From Gigantopelta aegis (Eukaryota > Mollusca > Gastropoda > Neomphalida > Peltospiridae), in assembly GCF_016097555.1 (NCBI RefSeq), contig NC_054706.1:73562674-73626673 (forward strand): a stretch of DNA of 64,000 nt, given 5' to 3'. Below the pieces are notes generated by a model. That model had not been told where the DNA came from. It made no database searches and saw only the letters and a list, made by a program, of their open reading frames with translations. Position numbers and translations under genes: made by a program. Each line of letters starts with the position of its first letter. Within the stretch, counting starts at the first letter, position 1. Below, one piece after another: positions 12,324 to 24,347 of this stretch.

Positions 12324-13481
12324 ATGCCACTGTTTGGTAACAAGTTTTCACCCAAGAAAACTCCCCAACGTCGAGCCAGTTCACTGTCTAATCTAAACCT
12401 AGACGCGACACAGTCACGGACAGAATTCGGGTTAGAATATGGTGCTGTAAAGCTCAATTTAGGAGGTCATGATGTCAGCTTTGAGAATGGAATGTGGATA
12501 CACGGTTTGTATTATGCTCATAAGATGCTCTTCTTATGTGTATTCCATATTATTGAATATTGAAAATAGGATTTTTATTTACTTTTTTCTTTCAATCAGG
12601 AAGCTCGAAAATGTAATTCCACAAGTATAAAGTATAGTGATTATTGTTTTGCACAAAAAAACAGACGAAAAATACAGCGCTGTTTGACAAAACTACCCGG
12701 TAGGTGTAGGGCTCACACCAGGACAAGTTTTGGTTTAGCCATTTTTCAGGTACGTAGTGTATTGCCTTGAAAATTATTAAAATGTGGTTAATGTAAGGTA
12801 TATTTTATTAGGCAAAGACTAAGGGCCGAATTTACAAAGCCTGTTTATGTCTTACACACATGTAACTACATACATTTACAATGCTTAAACACCTGTTTGT
12901 CTTGCACGTGTGTAACTACGTACATTTACAATGCTTAAACACCTGTTTGTCTTACACGCGTGTAACTACGTACATTTACAATGCTTAAACACCTGTTTAT
13001 GTCTTACACACCTGTAACTACATACATTTACAATGCTTAAACACCTGCGCGTAAGAAAAACAGGCATTGTAAATCTGGCCCTAAATGTTGTAGCTACTTT
13101 GTATAAAAATTAGCAATTGGCTAATCTGGCACTGGTCAGGGTGAGCCATGAGATGGACATCTCTACTTTATGCAGTAAAGTCTTTAACAGCAAGCATAAC
13201 AAGTAAACATCAGTGAGGGCTGCAGTAGACACAGAAAGTCACTGCCTGTCACCTATTACTGAACACAGACTTTGAAGTAACACCTGTGCAATGCATTTGA
13301 ATCCTCATAAATAATAAGTCTGTATCTTGTATTAAGTTAGCTAATTACTGTGATTTGTATTACAGAAAGCGGTGGAGGAGGAGCTAGTCATAAAGAGGTT
13401 ACTAAGCTACGCAAAGAGAACTACTGTCTGCAAGAAGAAAATAACTTTCTCAAATTAAAAATCGATATCCTTCTCGACATG
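12324..13481 (+). CDS. CBY1: Chibby homolog, copy 1, coding exons 1-2 only
   Basis: Exon 1 (12324-12504, 181 nt) and exon 2 (13366-13481, 116 nt) encode residues 1-99 of Chibby, a small coiled-coil protein that binds beta-catenin and works at the ciliary base. Compared with copy 2, exon 1 differs by one silent change (GGT for GGC) and exon 2 is identical, while the introns differ by many changes and indels. The terminal exon is absent because the copy runs into the 200-N gap. It may be the other allele rather than a second gene, and if it is a real duplicate it is truncated here. Confidence 0.85.
12823..13081. mobile_element. Harbinger-like MITE with internal tandem repeats
   Basis: The termini GGGCCGAATTTACAAAGCC and, as reverse complement, GGGCCAGATTTACAATGCC are inverted and flanked by TAA on both sides (12820-12822 and 13082-13084). 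A three-base TWA duplication suits PIF/Harbinger. The inside is about four units of a roughly 52-bp repeat. The equivalent at 22262-22572 has about five. It lies in CBY1 intron 1. Confidence 0.7.
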
Positions 13482-13753
13482 GTGAGTCATATTGTTTTAA
13501 ACTTGTAACCAATTCAAATAAAAAAGAAAAACATTTAAATGTCTACCTTATTAAGGTTTCAGAATTTCATAAAAATTTAAATAAAGATGAAAATAAAAAA
13601 ATAAACATTTGTTAGATTATTATGGGTTCAGAATTAATTAAATAGAGAATAATACATGAGTTGCCGTTAGATACCAATTATCTCAGGAGTTGTTTTAAAA
13701 TGTATCTAATGAGCGAAAATTAGATTTGGTTTTAAACAAGTTGTGAGATAACG

Positions 13754-13953
13754 NNNNNNNNNNNNNNNNNNNNNNNNNNNNNNNNNNNNNNNNNNNNNNN
13801 NNNNNNNNNNNNNNNNNNNNNNNNNNNNNNNNNNNNNNNNNNNNNNNNNNNNNNNNNNNNNNNNNNNNNNNNNNNNNNNNNNNNNNNNNNNNNNNNNNNN
13901 NNNNNNNNNNNNNNNNNNNNNNNNNNNNNNNNNNNNNNNNNNNNNNNNNNNNN
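13754..13953. other. Assembly gap, exactly 200 N
   Basis: A round-number run of Ns marks a scaffold join of unknown true size. Copy 1 of the duplicated block ends at its left edge. Any open frame running through it is meaningless. Confidence 0.98.
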
Positions 13954-14094
13954 ACAAAATCTCTCACAATGATCCAAATGAATCTTCTTCTAACAATGAC
14001 AAAATATCTCAAACGAATCTCCTAACAATGACGTAGTAGATCGAATAACAATCGTGACAATTAAACCGTATCTAGCCTTTTTATACTCTTCGTG

Positions 14095-14262
14095 GCAGTC
14101 TAAGTAGGTCAGGGGCCGGTCTAAGTAGGTCAGTGGCCGGTCTAAGTAGGTCAGTGGCCGGTCTAAGTAGGTCAGGGCCGGGTCAGTAGGACGTTGCACA
14201 CGGCACAGTAGGCCAGTCTAAGTAGGTCACGGTCAGTCTAAGTAGGTCAGGGCCGGGTCAGT
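14095..14262. repeat. Short minisatellite, CTAAGTAGGTCAGTGGCCGGT unit
   Basis: About six imperfect units built on CTAAGTAGGTCA lie near the start of the contig that follows the gap. The 13954-14348 segment has no counterpart upstream of copy 1 and holds no gene that I can see. Confidence 0.8.
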
Positions 14263-14367
14263 AGGACGAGGTCACGTGACGGCATCAAGGTCAAGGTCAC
14301 GGAAAGTAGGTCATGACTCTATACAGGCCCTGATACTACTTATAATATACTGGGTCTTTTCCAACCG

Positions 14368-14545
14368 AGGGCGGGACGTAGCCAAGTGGTAAAGTACTAT
14401 CTTGATGCGCAGTCGGTCTAGGATCGATCCTAGTCGGTGGGCCTATTGGGCTATCTCTCGTTCCAGCCAGTGCACCACGATTGGTATATCAAAGGCCGTG
14501 GTATGTGCTATCCTGTCTGTGGGATGGTGTATATAAAAGAAACTT
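14368..14545 (+). mobile_element. SINE family A head fragment, copy 2
   Basis: It is the counterpart of 3255-3445, beginning GCGGGACGTAGCCAAGTGG. The repeat is followed by a variable C-rich tract. Confidence 0.75.
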
Positions 14546-14598
14546 TTTAAAAATTACAATGAACACTTTTTCGTTTGTTTGTTGTTGTTTTTTGTTGA

Positions 14599-14599
<1 letters not shown>

Positions 14600-14647
<48 letters not shown>
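14600..14647. repeat. Poly-C run of 48
   Basis: This is a pure cytosine homopolymer where copy 1 has only a short C tract (near 3486). It yields poly-proline or poly-glycine frames that are not genes. Length in such runs is unreliable in sequencing. Confidence 0.95.
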
Positions 14648-14649
<2 letters not shown>

Positions 14650-14820
14650 CTCCACTAGGTACGGCCTTGCAGTTATTTTTCAAGTTGTAATTTTACATCG
14701 CTAGAAAACAGTAATTAAATGTGGCATATCATATGATAATTAACTAAACTTGAATATTGTTGGTGCCCCATTTTAGGTAAACTTTTTAAAATTGCACCCT
14801 ATCCCTAGAAAAGTCCAGCA

Positions 14821-15188
14821 AATAAATGTTTTATTTAACGACGCACTCAATACATTTTATTTTACGGTTTTATGGCGTCAGACATATGGTTAAGGACCAC
14901 ACAGATTTTGAGAGGAAACCCGATGTTGCCACTACATGGGCTACTCTTTCCGATTAGCAGCAAGGGATCTTTTATTTGCGCTTCCCTCAAGCAGGATAGC
15001 ACAAACCATGGCCTTTGTTGAACCAGTTATGTATCACTGGTCGGTGCAAGTGGTTTACACCTACCCATTGAGCCTTGCGGAGCACTCACTCAGGGTTTGG
15101 AGTCGGTATCTGGATTAAAAATCCCATGCCTCCACTGGGATCCGAACCCAGTACCTACCAGCCTAACCATGACGCCACCGAGGTCGGT
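14821..15188 (-). mobile_element. SINE family B with TSD, copy 2
   Basis: It is flanked by AGAAAAGTCCAGCA at 14807-14820 and 15189-15202, exactly as in copy 1. It is slightly diverged from the copy 1 version. Confidence 0.87.
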
Positions 15189-15341
15189 AGAAAAGTCCAG
15201 CATTCGTCCATGCAAATTGCACCCTATCTCTACAAAAGTTCTGCATTCGCTCATTCAGTTTAATGCTCGTCATTCTTCGATCATGATTCTTCAGTTCAGT
15301 CACTCAATACCAACCATTACGACACTGTTATCTCAAGAAGA

Positions 15342-15440
15342 AAGAAACGTTTATTATTTAACGACAACACTAGAGCATATTGATATATTATTAATCATCG
15401 GCTACTGGTTGTCAAACATTTGGTAATTTTGAATTAGTCT
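15342..15440 (-). mobile_element. SINE family A tail fragment
   Basis: The reverse-complemented tail (GTTTATTATTTAACGACA) and the motif ATCGGCTACTGG, TGTCAAACATTTGG are visible. The remainder is lost. Confidence 0.6.
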
Positions 15441-15495
15441 TAGTCAAACCCCGCTACATTTTTGCATTAGCAGCAAAGGACAGGACACACCATTT

Positions 15496-15870
15496 ATTGG
15501 GCAGACCCTAGTTTTTAAACACTATAGCATATGTTTGACTATTAGAGCCATTTATGACCACTGAAATAAAACATTACTTATATGTTATTCTTGAGATTGT
15601 CCATTTCCGTATAAACGAAGTGTTTCTGGTCATCCTGGTGTTTCTAATACAAAAAAAATTAAATTACATTTTTCATATTTTTAAAAACGCACGTGCGTCT
15701 AAGAAGTAGCGGTTTATTGATTCGAGTTCTAGTCTATTTTTAAGGATATGTCCCAGTTTTAACGCCACAGACTCTTTTTTCACTGTACTTTATTCAAATG
15801 AGTTACAGGTTTGTAAATTAACTAAACTTAAGTGTCCATTTTTTAATTGCTAAAACTAGGGTCTGCGCCT
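15496..15870 (+). mobile_element. TTAA-type element relic
   Basis: The left CAGACCCTAG and right CTAGGGTCTGCGCCT ends are inverted, with TTAA at 15871-15874. The interior shares motifs with 4795-5519. It is shorter and more decayed than the 810-bp copy. Confidence 0.6.
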
Positions 15871-16070
15871 TTAACAACTCGTCATATTGTAAGCTCCGGC
15901 GTGTTGGTGTCTGTTTGGTCCAGAGAAAGAGATAGAGAGGAAACCAGTGTGTCACATGAGCTACTACTGCCAATAAAGCAGCAATATTATTTTAAAGCGC
16001 TTTCCCATATGCAACACAATACATACAACGGCATACGATGTACCAATCATGGATCATTGGTTAGAACGAT

Positions 16071-19000
16071 GAAAAACAAGGTCACTTAGATAAATATAGA
16101 CAGGATAGGCCTATCTGCCGTCGCCATATTAGGTGCTTCTTCCATTAAAGCAGCAATGATCTTTTATATGCATTTTTTCATAAACAGCACAGTACATACA
16201 ACGCCATTTGATGTAACAGTCGCGGAGCGCTGGTTGGAATGTGGGGAAACGATGATTACCTCTAAAGAATACATGTTTTCAAATATTTCACATTCAATTA
16301 TTTAGTCAGTGTGCTCTAGTTGTGTCGGTAACCAAAGCAAACGTTGTTTTTTTTCCTTACAAGAGCAATGCAGAAAAGAAAATACATGGCACGTTAACGT
16401 CAGGTGATCTTTTAAGAGAAGAGAGACAAAGAGACTGAGAGAGAAATCCAGAATTTTGTAAAGGGGCATCACAAGATCCTATAAAAATTAATTTGAGTTT
16501 TAGGCAGAGTGAGGTCTGTAGGGTTTTGTGGATGATGAATTGTACAACAACAACAAAAAGACACTAAAAAGGGTACTTCAAACGTGGGACACATGTGGAC
16601 CCCCCCCCCCACACACACACACACACCACCACCACCACCCCCACCCCACCCAAGTTGATTCGTCCTCTGTACAAATCTGACACAAGTTACAAAATCTAAC
16701 TTTACACCGGTCACATTTTCTCAACTGGTGTTCTGTTCATAGTTCGCTTTTACATTGTCTAACAATAGACTGACGTTTATCAGTCGAATTGTCGGCGAAA
16801 TATTTATTTTTTGACGTTTACAAAGGTAACTTTATATGAAATTACAGTTCAAATATGTGTTTACTATTGTGCATCTTTACTGATATAGTATATGTGGTTT
16901 TGTAGCTTACATAATTTAACATGTACATTTTATTAATAAATAGTAGGCCTATTGGAAATAATGTAAATTTTAAACCTGTCGCAACTTGTCAACAATTGCC
17001 AGAATTGGAAAATGTTATTTCAATATTTGAGAACAATAAATATTGCATACGATAATTAATATAATGGTGGGGTTTTATGGCTATAGTAATATCAACATAA
17101 TTGAATAGTAAGTTTGAAGTATATTTGTTTTGTAAACAATTTGTTTTTCATCAGTTTTAAGTTCATCTGCCAGTTGTTTTAGTATTTACCATCATGATCA
17201 TAACCATGATGATGATGGTATCGATATATCAAATAATAATATCGTGAAAAACCGGGCTACCCCATAAACCGGTCTATTTACGTTTGACTTATTTTTAAGA
17301 AATCGGCATACGATTGAACCGTGACCGTGCTGGGGTGTCGTTAAACATTCATTCATTCATTCATTCATTCATTCATTCAAAATACTTTTGTTGAATTAAG
17401 AAAACCTTCCAAAAAGTAAAGTGCACAAATGAGGACAAGACAAGTAGACATTCAAAATAATGTTACTATATCATAGTCTATGGCAACCATGCACTCTAAT
17501 TACAAACCAGTGCCCACGACCGGTATAACAAAAGCCATGGTATGTGCTGTCTTGTCTGGAAAAGTGCATATAAAAGATCCCATGCTACTAAGGTTGATAA
17601 CAATCACTTTTCGCACCCTTAATTTTGGCTTTGTACACAATAAATATAATATATCCAACGTGAATGTTTTGATATATTATATTTGATAAAAGGTACTTTT
17701 TATTTTTTCCATTTTCTAAAACCTAAACTTAATATTTTGTCCAGAATTATGAAAAATACAAACATACTGACCTGTAAACAGTGTTGTCTGCTCGTTATAC
17801 AGTTTTGACAGTGGTCAAGGTTAGTAGTCTTAATGTGGCGAATCATTGTAATAATACAGCTATTGTTTAATTTGAATGACATCAGTATTCTAATGATCAA
17901 TGTCACTTTACATCTTACAATAACAAACTGGGTACATGATGTTTAAGAATGCTGGGAAAATTCCAATGCAAAATTTTGTGATTGTAAAAAGTACCTTTTA
18001 GGAAATATGGATTGGAAGTGAAATTACAGTAAGATATAATATTGTGTACAAAACCTAAACAAGGGTGCGAAGAGTGACTGTCATTGACCTTAATGGGAAA
18101 TTGTAGCACATTTCTTCTTTAAGAGTATATGTCAGACTTAAAAAATTTTTGACATCCATTAGCCAATGATTAATAAATCAATGAGCTCTTATGGTGTAGT
18201 GAAAATAAACTTTTACAATACAGCAACCCTGGCAGTTATAATATAGCCATGGCAAAAAACATGTTGTTGAAATAAGTCTCCACAGAGGTGTAAGAGGGGA
18301 GTTTAATTTATCAGTATCTGGGGGACATTTTATTCAGTGTCGCATTTTGCTACACAAGTTTCAGATATCGCTAATTAATTTTCAATTGACTAAAAATATC
18401 GGTAATCAAAATTTTTAAAACAAAATGTTCCCTGGTATTACAAAAATAATAACTAACAGAAGTGACAGAAAATGAAAAATGTCATGGAAAAGTAAATGCG
18501 GAAAATTAAAAACACTTTGGATCATCATGGCATTGCTCTCTTTCATTGTGTGAGTGTATTATAGTACAAGTGACCAATGTTTTCAGTTTTGAATGAACAG
18601 TCTTATACTGGTAAATATAAAAATATTTTAAAATGGGAAGTATACAAATATTATTCCCCTACCTCCCAAATAATTAATAATTAAGTGATACACGTTTGAT
18701 GATTTTTACTGTTACATAATTGTATGTATATGATATTTATTTCAATGTAAATACTTTTTATTCCATTTTCCATATATTTACCACTGACATCTAATAGCCG
18801 ATTATGGCGATATATATTTTTGGTGTGGGATGTCTTTAAACATTAATTCTGATAATACGTCTACCAATTTTTTGTATAATAAAATACACTTAGAAGTTGG
18901 TGCTCCACACTTTTTATGACTCAGGAAATTTTATATTTTTAAAATCATTACTTGCCTAAACAAAGTATAAATTTACTACCTGTAGATAAAATTACTCATT

Positions 19001-19545
19001 TTGTTTAATTTAGCTTTTTTGCAGTGTGTTTATTTTCACATTTGTTTTATTATGTTTCAGTTCTTCCGACGCAAGCATGCAGGTTAAACTTGTAGCACTC
19101 TTTGTTTCAAGTAGCCATTTCACATAGTGTTATATATAATACACCTCATGACTAATGTATTTTTCCAAACTAACAAACTCTTGACAGTTATGTTGTGGTA
19201 TGAAATATGTTCAATTTAAAAATTTAATGCCTCGGAAAGTTGCATCCTTGTTACTATGGGGGGGTGGGGTTGGAGAACAAATTTAATGAAATTTATTCAG
19301 TAAAGAAGTTTATTAGCAAACAAATTTAATATAATTTAATTGGTAATAATTGCACATTGTAAGATTTATTTTACTGTAAAATCCAATCTCTGTCGATCAC
19401 AAAAGTAAAAATTGTCAATGATAGGACCTACTTGTATAAGTTATTCAGTATTTTAAATTGTGAAAGACTCAAACATTTTCAATCCACAACATAATTATAC
19501 ATGTATATATTATTATTCACCTAGTGGCATCTCAAAGCATCAGGG
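16071..19545. other. AT-rich stretch of copy 2, no gene seen
   Basis: It is the counterpart of 6199-9388. It contains a C-rich/CA tract at 16600-16640, a 3' tail GGTGTCGTTAAACATTCATTC with (ATTC)n at 17330-17380, and no coding exon. Short SINE-like fragments are scattered. Confidence 0.5.
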
Positions 19546-19857
19546 GCGGGATGTAGCCCAGTGGTAAAGCGCTCGCTTGATGCGTGTTCGGTTTGGGATC
19601 AAACACCGTTGGTGGGCCCATTGGGTTATTTCTCATTTCAGCCAGTGCATCATGACTAGTATATCAAAGGCCATGGTATGTGTTATCCTGTCTTTGGGAT
19701 GGTGCATATAAAAGATCTCTTGCTACTAATGGAAAAATGTAGCAGGTTTCCTCTTTAAGATTATGTCAAAATTACCATATACCATTACAAGTTTGACATC
19801 CAATAGCCAATGATTAATAAATCAGTGTGCTCTAGTGGTGTCATTAAACAAAACATA
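19546..19857 (+). mobile_element. SINE family A, copy 2
   Basis: It has the same structure and position as 9389-9706, starting GGGCGGGATGTAGCCCAGTG and ending GTCATTAAACAAAACA. Confidence 0.85.
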
Positions 19858-20398
19858 CTCTTTTTAAAACTCAAAGCATTAATTCTAGCACGTATGTTCT
19901 TTTATATACCTCCATAACATAAATTTAAGATTCTGGATCTTGCTAAGTATGTATGTTATGATTTGTTTAAATGTATATTTTATCCTGTTGTAGATAAGTG
20001 TAGCATTTACTATGTATGTTATATTATTTGAAGCAAGCAGTATTCTCCATTTTAAAGTTAATAGCTGGAATACATTCCAACTTTTTGTAAATTTCCAAAT
20101 TGATGCAAGAATATTTTATAGGTCTATGTATTTCATGTATAAAGACACAAAACTAGTATTTGTATTTATTAAGTAACCAACACCAGTAATGATCACTGAA
20201 TTTGTCTTTTTATTTTGAAATGTGAAAATACAAAACACTGGTTTTATTCTCAGTATTGGTACATAAACTGGATAAGTCTACAGCTTTTAGTCACAAGAAT
20301 TCTGTGTAACTCTGTCAGAAATTGATATATCGCCATGACAGTCAAAATATCTGTAACAGTACATGATAAAATTATATACAAAATTTCAGCTGAGTATC

Positions 20399-20402
20399 TT
20401 AA
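20399..20402. other. Empty TTAA target site
   Basis: The sequence GAGTATCTTAAGGCATTGC is uninterrupted here. In copy 1 the same flanks are split by the 810-bp TTAA element. This shows precise TTAA target duplication. Confidence 0.9.
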
Positions 20403-21614
20403 GGCATTGCGAAAACAAAGTCCGGACATTTTTTCATATCTCATGTTCAAGGGCCATAACTCTGTCAAAAGTGGGTTTATTGCCATGAAAGTCAAACTTG
20501 ATCTGTAATGGAACATGATAAAGCTATACACAAAATTTCAGTGTATAATCTCAAGGCATTGTGAAAACTATATGTGTGACAGATGGACGGACAGACATAA
20601 CAGATAGGACAGAGATGAAACCTATAGTCCCCTCTTGACTAATATTTAGCAAAATACTGGTATTTTCAGATGGCCTGTAGTAGAAGCACCTGTATACTAA
20701 CATTTCTATTACCACTGTTTTAAATCAAAATTTTATTATGATTTAAATTTATTATCTTTACCTAGACAGAATATTTGTAGAATAAATGGAAAACATGACA
20801 TCAGTATTTTGAACCATTTGCGTGATCAAATAGTATAGTTAATGATGATACAAATTAAGTTTAGTCATGGATAAGCATCAAATGACCATCATTTCATTCA
20901 GTGCTTGAAGACACATTTTGTCAATGTGGTGGTTTTTATTTGATTTGATATTTATGCAGCACACTAGGTGACAAACTGACAACCACCCACTCTGACAGTT
21001 TTAAAATGTCTGAATTTAAAAACATAGTTCTTAGAAATAATTTGTTTGCAGGGTTTAAAATTTTTAAGAGGCAACTTATGATATATTCAAATTCACCACA
21101 TCTATGTAAAAGACCGTACCCAAATGGAAAGTTATGTTCATTATCATCTGTGCAAACTGTTTTAATATTGTATTATTATAGAAGAAAAATTCTGAACATC
21201 AATTTGCTTACTTGTTTAGGGGTCGAGACCATAGGCATAGGAAGCAGGGGCCCCTCAACTCTTAAAATAATAATTTCTTCCCTACTCCTGTTGCAATGCA
21301 AATTAATACGTGTACATTACTGGCATTTATCAACACTTTTGGGGACCTAGATTAGAACGTTAATAGAAAACATACCCGAGGTGCTGGGGTCATAGGATTG
21401 CATCCCCTCAATGGGTCCCATCCTAATTATGAGGTCGTATTATGACGGGGAAAATGCATGTAAAAAGATGCCTTGCTGCTAATAGAACAATGTAAATTCC
21501 TCTGATGACAGAGATTGATAAAATGTTTGATATCCAGTGGTTGTTGATGATTAATTATTCAATGCCATTAAAGAAAACAAACTTGAACTTATTTCATGAT
21601 CTACCTACTTGCAG
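20403..21614. other. Region upstream of CBY1 exon 1, no gene seen
   Basis: The sequence is AT-rich and includes a degenerate SINE at 21362-21590. CBY1 exon 1 opens with a splice acceptor directly before its ATG, so at least one noncoding leader exon must lie upstream, but I cannot place it. Confidence 0.4.
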
Positions 21615-21795
21615 ATGCCACTGTTTGGTAACAAGTTTTCACCCAAGAAAACTCCCCAACGTCGAGCCAGTTCACTGTCTAATCTAAACCTAGACGCGAC
21701 ACAGTCACGGACAGAATTCGGGTTAGAATATGGCGCTGTAAAGCTCAATTTAGGAGGTCATGATGTCAGCTTTGAGAATGGAATGTGGATACACG
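21615..21795 (+). CDS. CBY1: CBY1 coding exon 1
   Basis: Residues 1-60 plus one base. It is preceded by TTGCAG and followed by the donor GTTTGT. It carries the conserved N-terminal and FENG motifs. Confidence 0.96.
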
Positions 21796-23905
21796 GTTTG
21801 TATTATGCTCATAAGATGCTCTTTTTATGTGTATTCCATATTATTGAATATTAAAAATTGGATTTTTATTTACTTTTTTCTTTCAATCAGGAAGCTCGAA
21901 AATTTAATTCCACAAGTATAAAGTATAGTGATTATTGCTTTGCACAACAACAAAACAAGAAGACGAAAAAGGCAAGTCATAAACATAATGTTACAGTACA
22001 TATATCATGTAGGTTTGTTAACAGTACTCATGCTCAGTTATCTGGGGAAAGGTATTCAGCAATAAAAAAAAAAGAAGAAAAAAAAGTTGCAGGATGTTCG
22101 TTCTCACTGAAAATACAACGCTGTTTGACAAAAGTACCCGGTAGGTGTAGGGCTCAGGACAGGTTTTGGTTTAGCCATTATTTTTCAGGTATGTAGTGTA
22201 TTGCCTTGAAAATGATTAAAATGTGGTTAATGTAAGGTATATTTTATTAGGCAAAGACTAAGGGCCGAATTTACAAAGCCTGTTTATGTCTTGCACACAC
22301 GTAACTACATACATTTATAATGCTTAAACACCTGTTTAAGTCTTACACGCGTGTAACTACATACATTTACAACGCTTTAACACCTGTTTATGTCTTACAC
22401 GCATGTAACTACATACATTTACAATGCTTAAACACCTGTAAGTCTTACACGCGTGTAACTACATACATTTACAATGCTTTAACACCTGTTTATGTCTTAC
22501 ACACGTGTAACTACATACATTTACAATGCTTTAACACCTGCGTTTAAGAAAAACAGCCGTAAATCTGGCCCTAAATGTTGTAGCTACTTTGTATAAAAAT
22601 AATCAGTTGGCTAATCTGGCACTGGTCAGGGTGAGCCATGAGGTGAACATCTCTACTTTATGCAGTAAAGTCTTTAACAGCAAGCATAACAAGTAAACAT
22701 CAGTAGACGCAGAAAGTCACTGCCTGCCACCTATTACTCAACACAGACTTTGAAGTAACACCTGTGCAATGCATTTGAATCCTCGTACATAAGTCTGTAT
22801 CTTGTATTAAGTTAGCTAATTACTGTGATTTGTATTACAGAAAGCGGTGGAGGAGGAGCTAGTCATAAAGAGGTTACTAAGCTACGCAAAGAGAACTACT
22901 GTCTGCAAGAAGAAAATAACTTTCTCAAATTAAAAATCGATATCCTTCTCGACATGGTGAGTCATATTGTTTTAAGCTTGTAACCAATTCAAATAAAAAA
23001 GAAAAACATTAAAATGTCTACCTTATTAAGGTTTCAGAATTTCATAACAATTTAAATAAAGATGAAAATAAAAAAAAAAAAATTTGTTTGTTATTATGGG
23101 TTCAGAATTAATTAGAGAATAATACATGAGTTGCCGTTAGATACCAATTATCTCACGAGTTGTTTTAAAATGTATCTTAATGAGTGAAAATTAGTTTGAA
23201 TTGGTTTTAACGATTTGTGAGATAACGGACACGAATGTATTATTCTATTTCTTACATATCGTCAAAAAACAGGTTTTACGCAAAAAAATTCAACTAAAGA
23301 GATATTTACAACCCTTTGCACTTGTAGATGACTTACACATCACAGACACAATTGTCAGGTTAACTATACGTCACAGTACAATAGATTTCAATAGTGTTGT
23401 TTTTCATTGGATATATGGCATTGGTGACCTGGTCATCACCTAGGAGCAACCAGTCGTATGTCTTGAAATTGTCAATACACGTACATGTGTCATCATAAAT
23501 AACGCATGGTGTTCTCACCGACAGGTGTGTAAGAAAAAGTAATATAAATGTGCTGTCATATGTAGATAAGTGCATATAAATGATCCTTTACCGATTTAGA
23601 ATGGTCTTTGAGGCAAAAGCAGCTTTCTTCTTTCCCAATGGACAATGTCTTACCATCAAATGTTTAACACCCTGTAGAATTCATTAACCTGTATTCTAGG
23701 ATGTAGTTAACATTTCTCTCATAGCAAATAAATATCATAATGTATTTTCTCTCTAGTTTCATTTTATATATATATTCATAATGATCAATCTGTTACAATA
23801 AAATTCTACTTCTTTACATTGCAGTTGGCAGAAACATCAGCTGTGGCACAATTTCGTGAAAATGAACTGAAACAGTTACGAGATATGAAATCAAAGAAGC
23901 GTTAA
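21615..23905 (+). CDS. CBY1: Chibby homolog 1, complete
   Basis: Three coding exons (21615-21795, 22841-22956, 23825-23905) join to 378 nt, or 125 aa; human CBY1 has 126. The start MPLFGNKFSPKKTP, the RRASSLS segment (14-3-3-binding region in the human protein), the central GLEYG and FENGMWI motifs, and the C-terminal leucine-rich coiled coil (ENNFLKLKIDILLDM) all match the family. In animals Chibby antagonises beta-catenin and helps build the ciliary transition zone. The ATG follows directly on a CAG acceptor. The gene is convergent with TOP3A. Confidence 0.97.
22262..22572. mobile_element. Harbinger-like MITE, copy 2
   Basis: It has the same inverted GGGCC ends and TAA flanks as 12823-13081 but about one more internal unit of roughly 52 bp, so the internal array changed length after the copies split. 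The short coding-like frame inside is just the repeat. Confidence 0.7.
22841..22956 (+). CDS. CBY1: CBY1 coding exon 2
   Basis: Residues 61-99. The acceptor is TTACAG and the donor GTGAGT. It holds a glycine-rich link and the first part of the coiled coil. Confidence 0.96.
23228..23824 (+). other. CBY1 intron 2, remainder
   Basis: This is AT-rich sequence past the duplicated block, with faint SINE-like motifs near 23565-23690 and no other gene. It is the sequence missing from copy 1 beyond the gap. Confidence 0.6.
23825..23905 (+). CDS. CBY1: CBY1 coding exon 3 with stop
   Basis: Residues 100-125 and TAA. The acceptor is TTGCAG. It encodes the end of the coiled coil and a basic KSKKR terminus, as in other Chibby proteins. 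It is found only once in the window. Confidence 0.96.
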   Translation: MAETSAVAQFRENELKQLRDMKSKKR

Positions 23906-24085
23906 AAAGCCAAATAAAATCATAATTCATCGACCTCGCATGACCAACTGATCTCTGCCAATTCCTGGACATTGAAAATTACTAATTACTGAAGTTGTGA
24001 ATATATGTACCATTCGTAGTCATTTTATATCCATTTATGTAAATATTCCGTCCATTTATAGTTTTACACATGTATATTTTTATGT

Positions 24086-24091
24086 AATAAA
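24086..24091 (+). terminator. CBY1 poly(A) signal AATAAA
   Basis: A canonical hexamer lies 181 bp past the CBY1 stop codon in an AT-rich 3' UTR. Confidence 0.75.
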
Positions 24092-24292
24092 TTAATTTAA
24101 ATCCATGTTATTTATGTATTGGTATGTAGATGTATAGCTTTTTAAATGTAGCACATTTACAACATGAGGTGGGGTTTTTTATGATTCCAGGTATGCAATG
24201 TACTGTTTACCCTATACCTTCTCAGTTATTATTTTGTAATGTAAAGTATGGATTATATATCAAGGCAAAACTCCAGGCATGATTTTTACTAT

Positions 24293-24298
24293 TTTATT
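24293..24298 (-). terminator. TOP3A poly(A) signal AATAAA
   Basis: TTTATT on the + strand is AATAAA on the - strand, about 50 bp past the TOP3A stop codon. The two convergent genes therefore seem to end about 200 bp apart without overlap. Confidence 0.65.
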
Positions 24299-24347
24299 TC
24301 TTTCATACTAACATTCACACACTATACACATAACATTTTTCCACGCT

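Larger units (their letters stand above)
3239..13753. repeat. Duplicated block, copy 1 (ends at gap)
   Basis: The blocks 3239-4103 and 6199-13753 match 14349-15271 and 16071-23227 closely and in the same order, with scattered substitutions and indels. Between them, 4104-6198 is private to this copy. The block holds CBY1 coding exons 1 and 2 and stops at a run of 200 Ns in CBY1 intron 2. It is either a tandem segmental duplication or, more simply, an alternative haplotype left in the assembly. Confidence 0.9.
14349..23227. repeat. Duplicated block, copy 2
   Basis: It matches copy 1 in two blocks (14349-15271 and 16071-23227), with 15272-16070 private to this copy. After 23227 it continues into CBY1 intron 2 sequence that copy 1 loses at the gap. 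It holds the complete CBY1 gene. Confidence 0.9.

Noticed and set aside
13695-14012. Open frames across the N gap
   Set aside because: Most of the residues are unknown bases; no real protein is shown.
14481-14690. Frames with poly-proline and poly-glycine
   Set aside because: Produced by a 48-base C run within a SINE fragment.
22320-22547. 75-codon frame with repeated YTRVTTYIYNALTPV
   Set aside because: It is the internal tandem repeat of the MITE in CBY1 intron 1.
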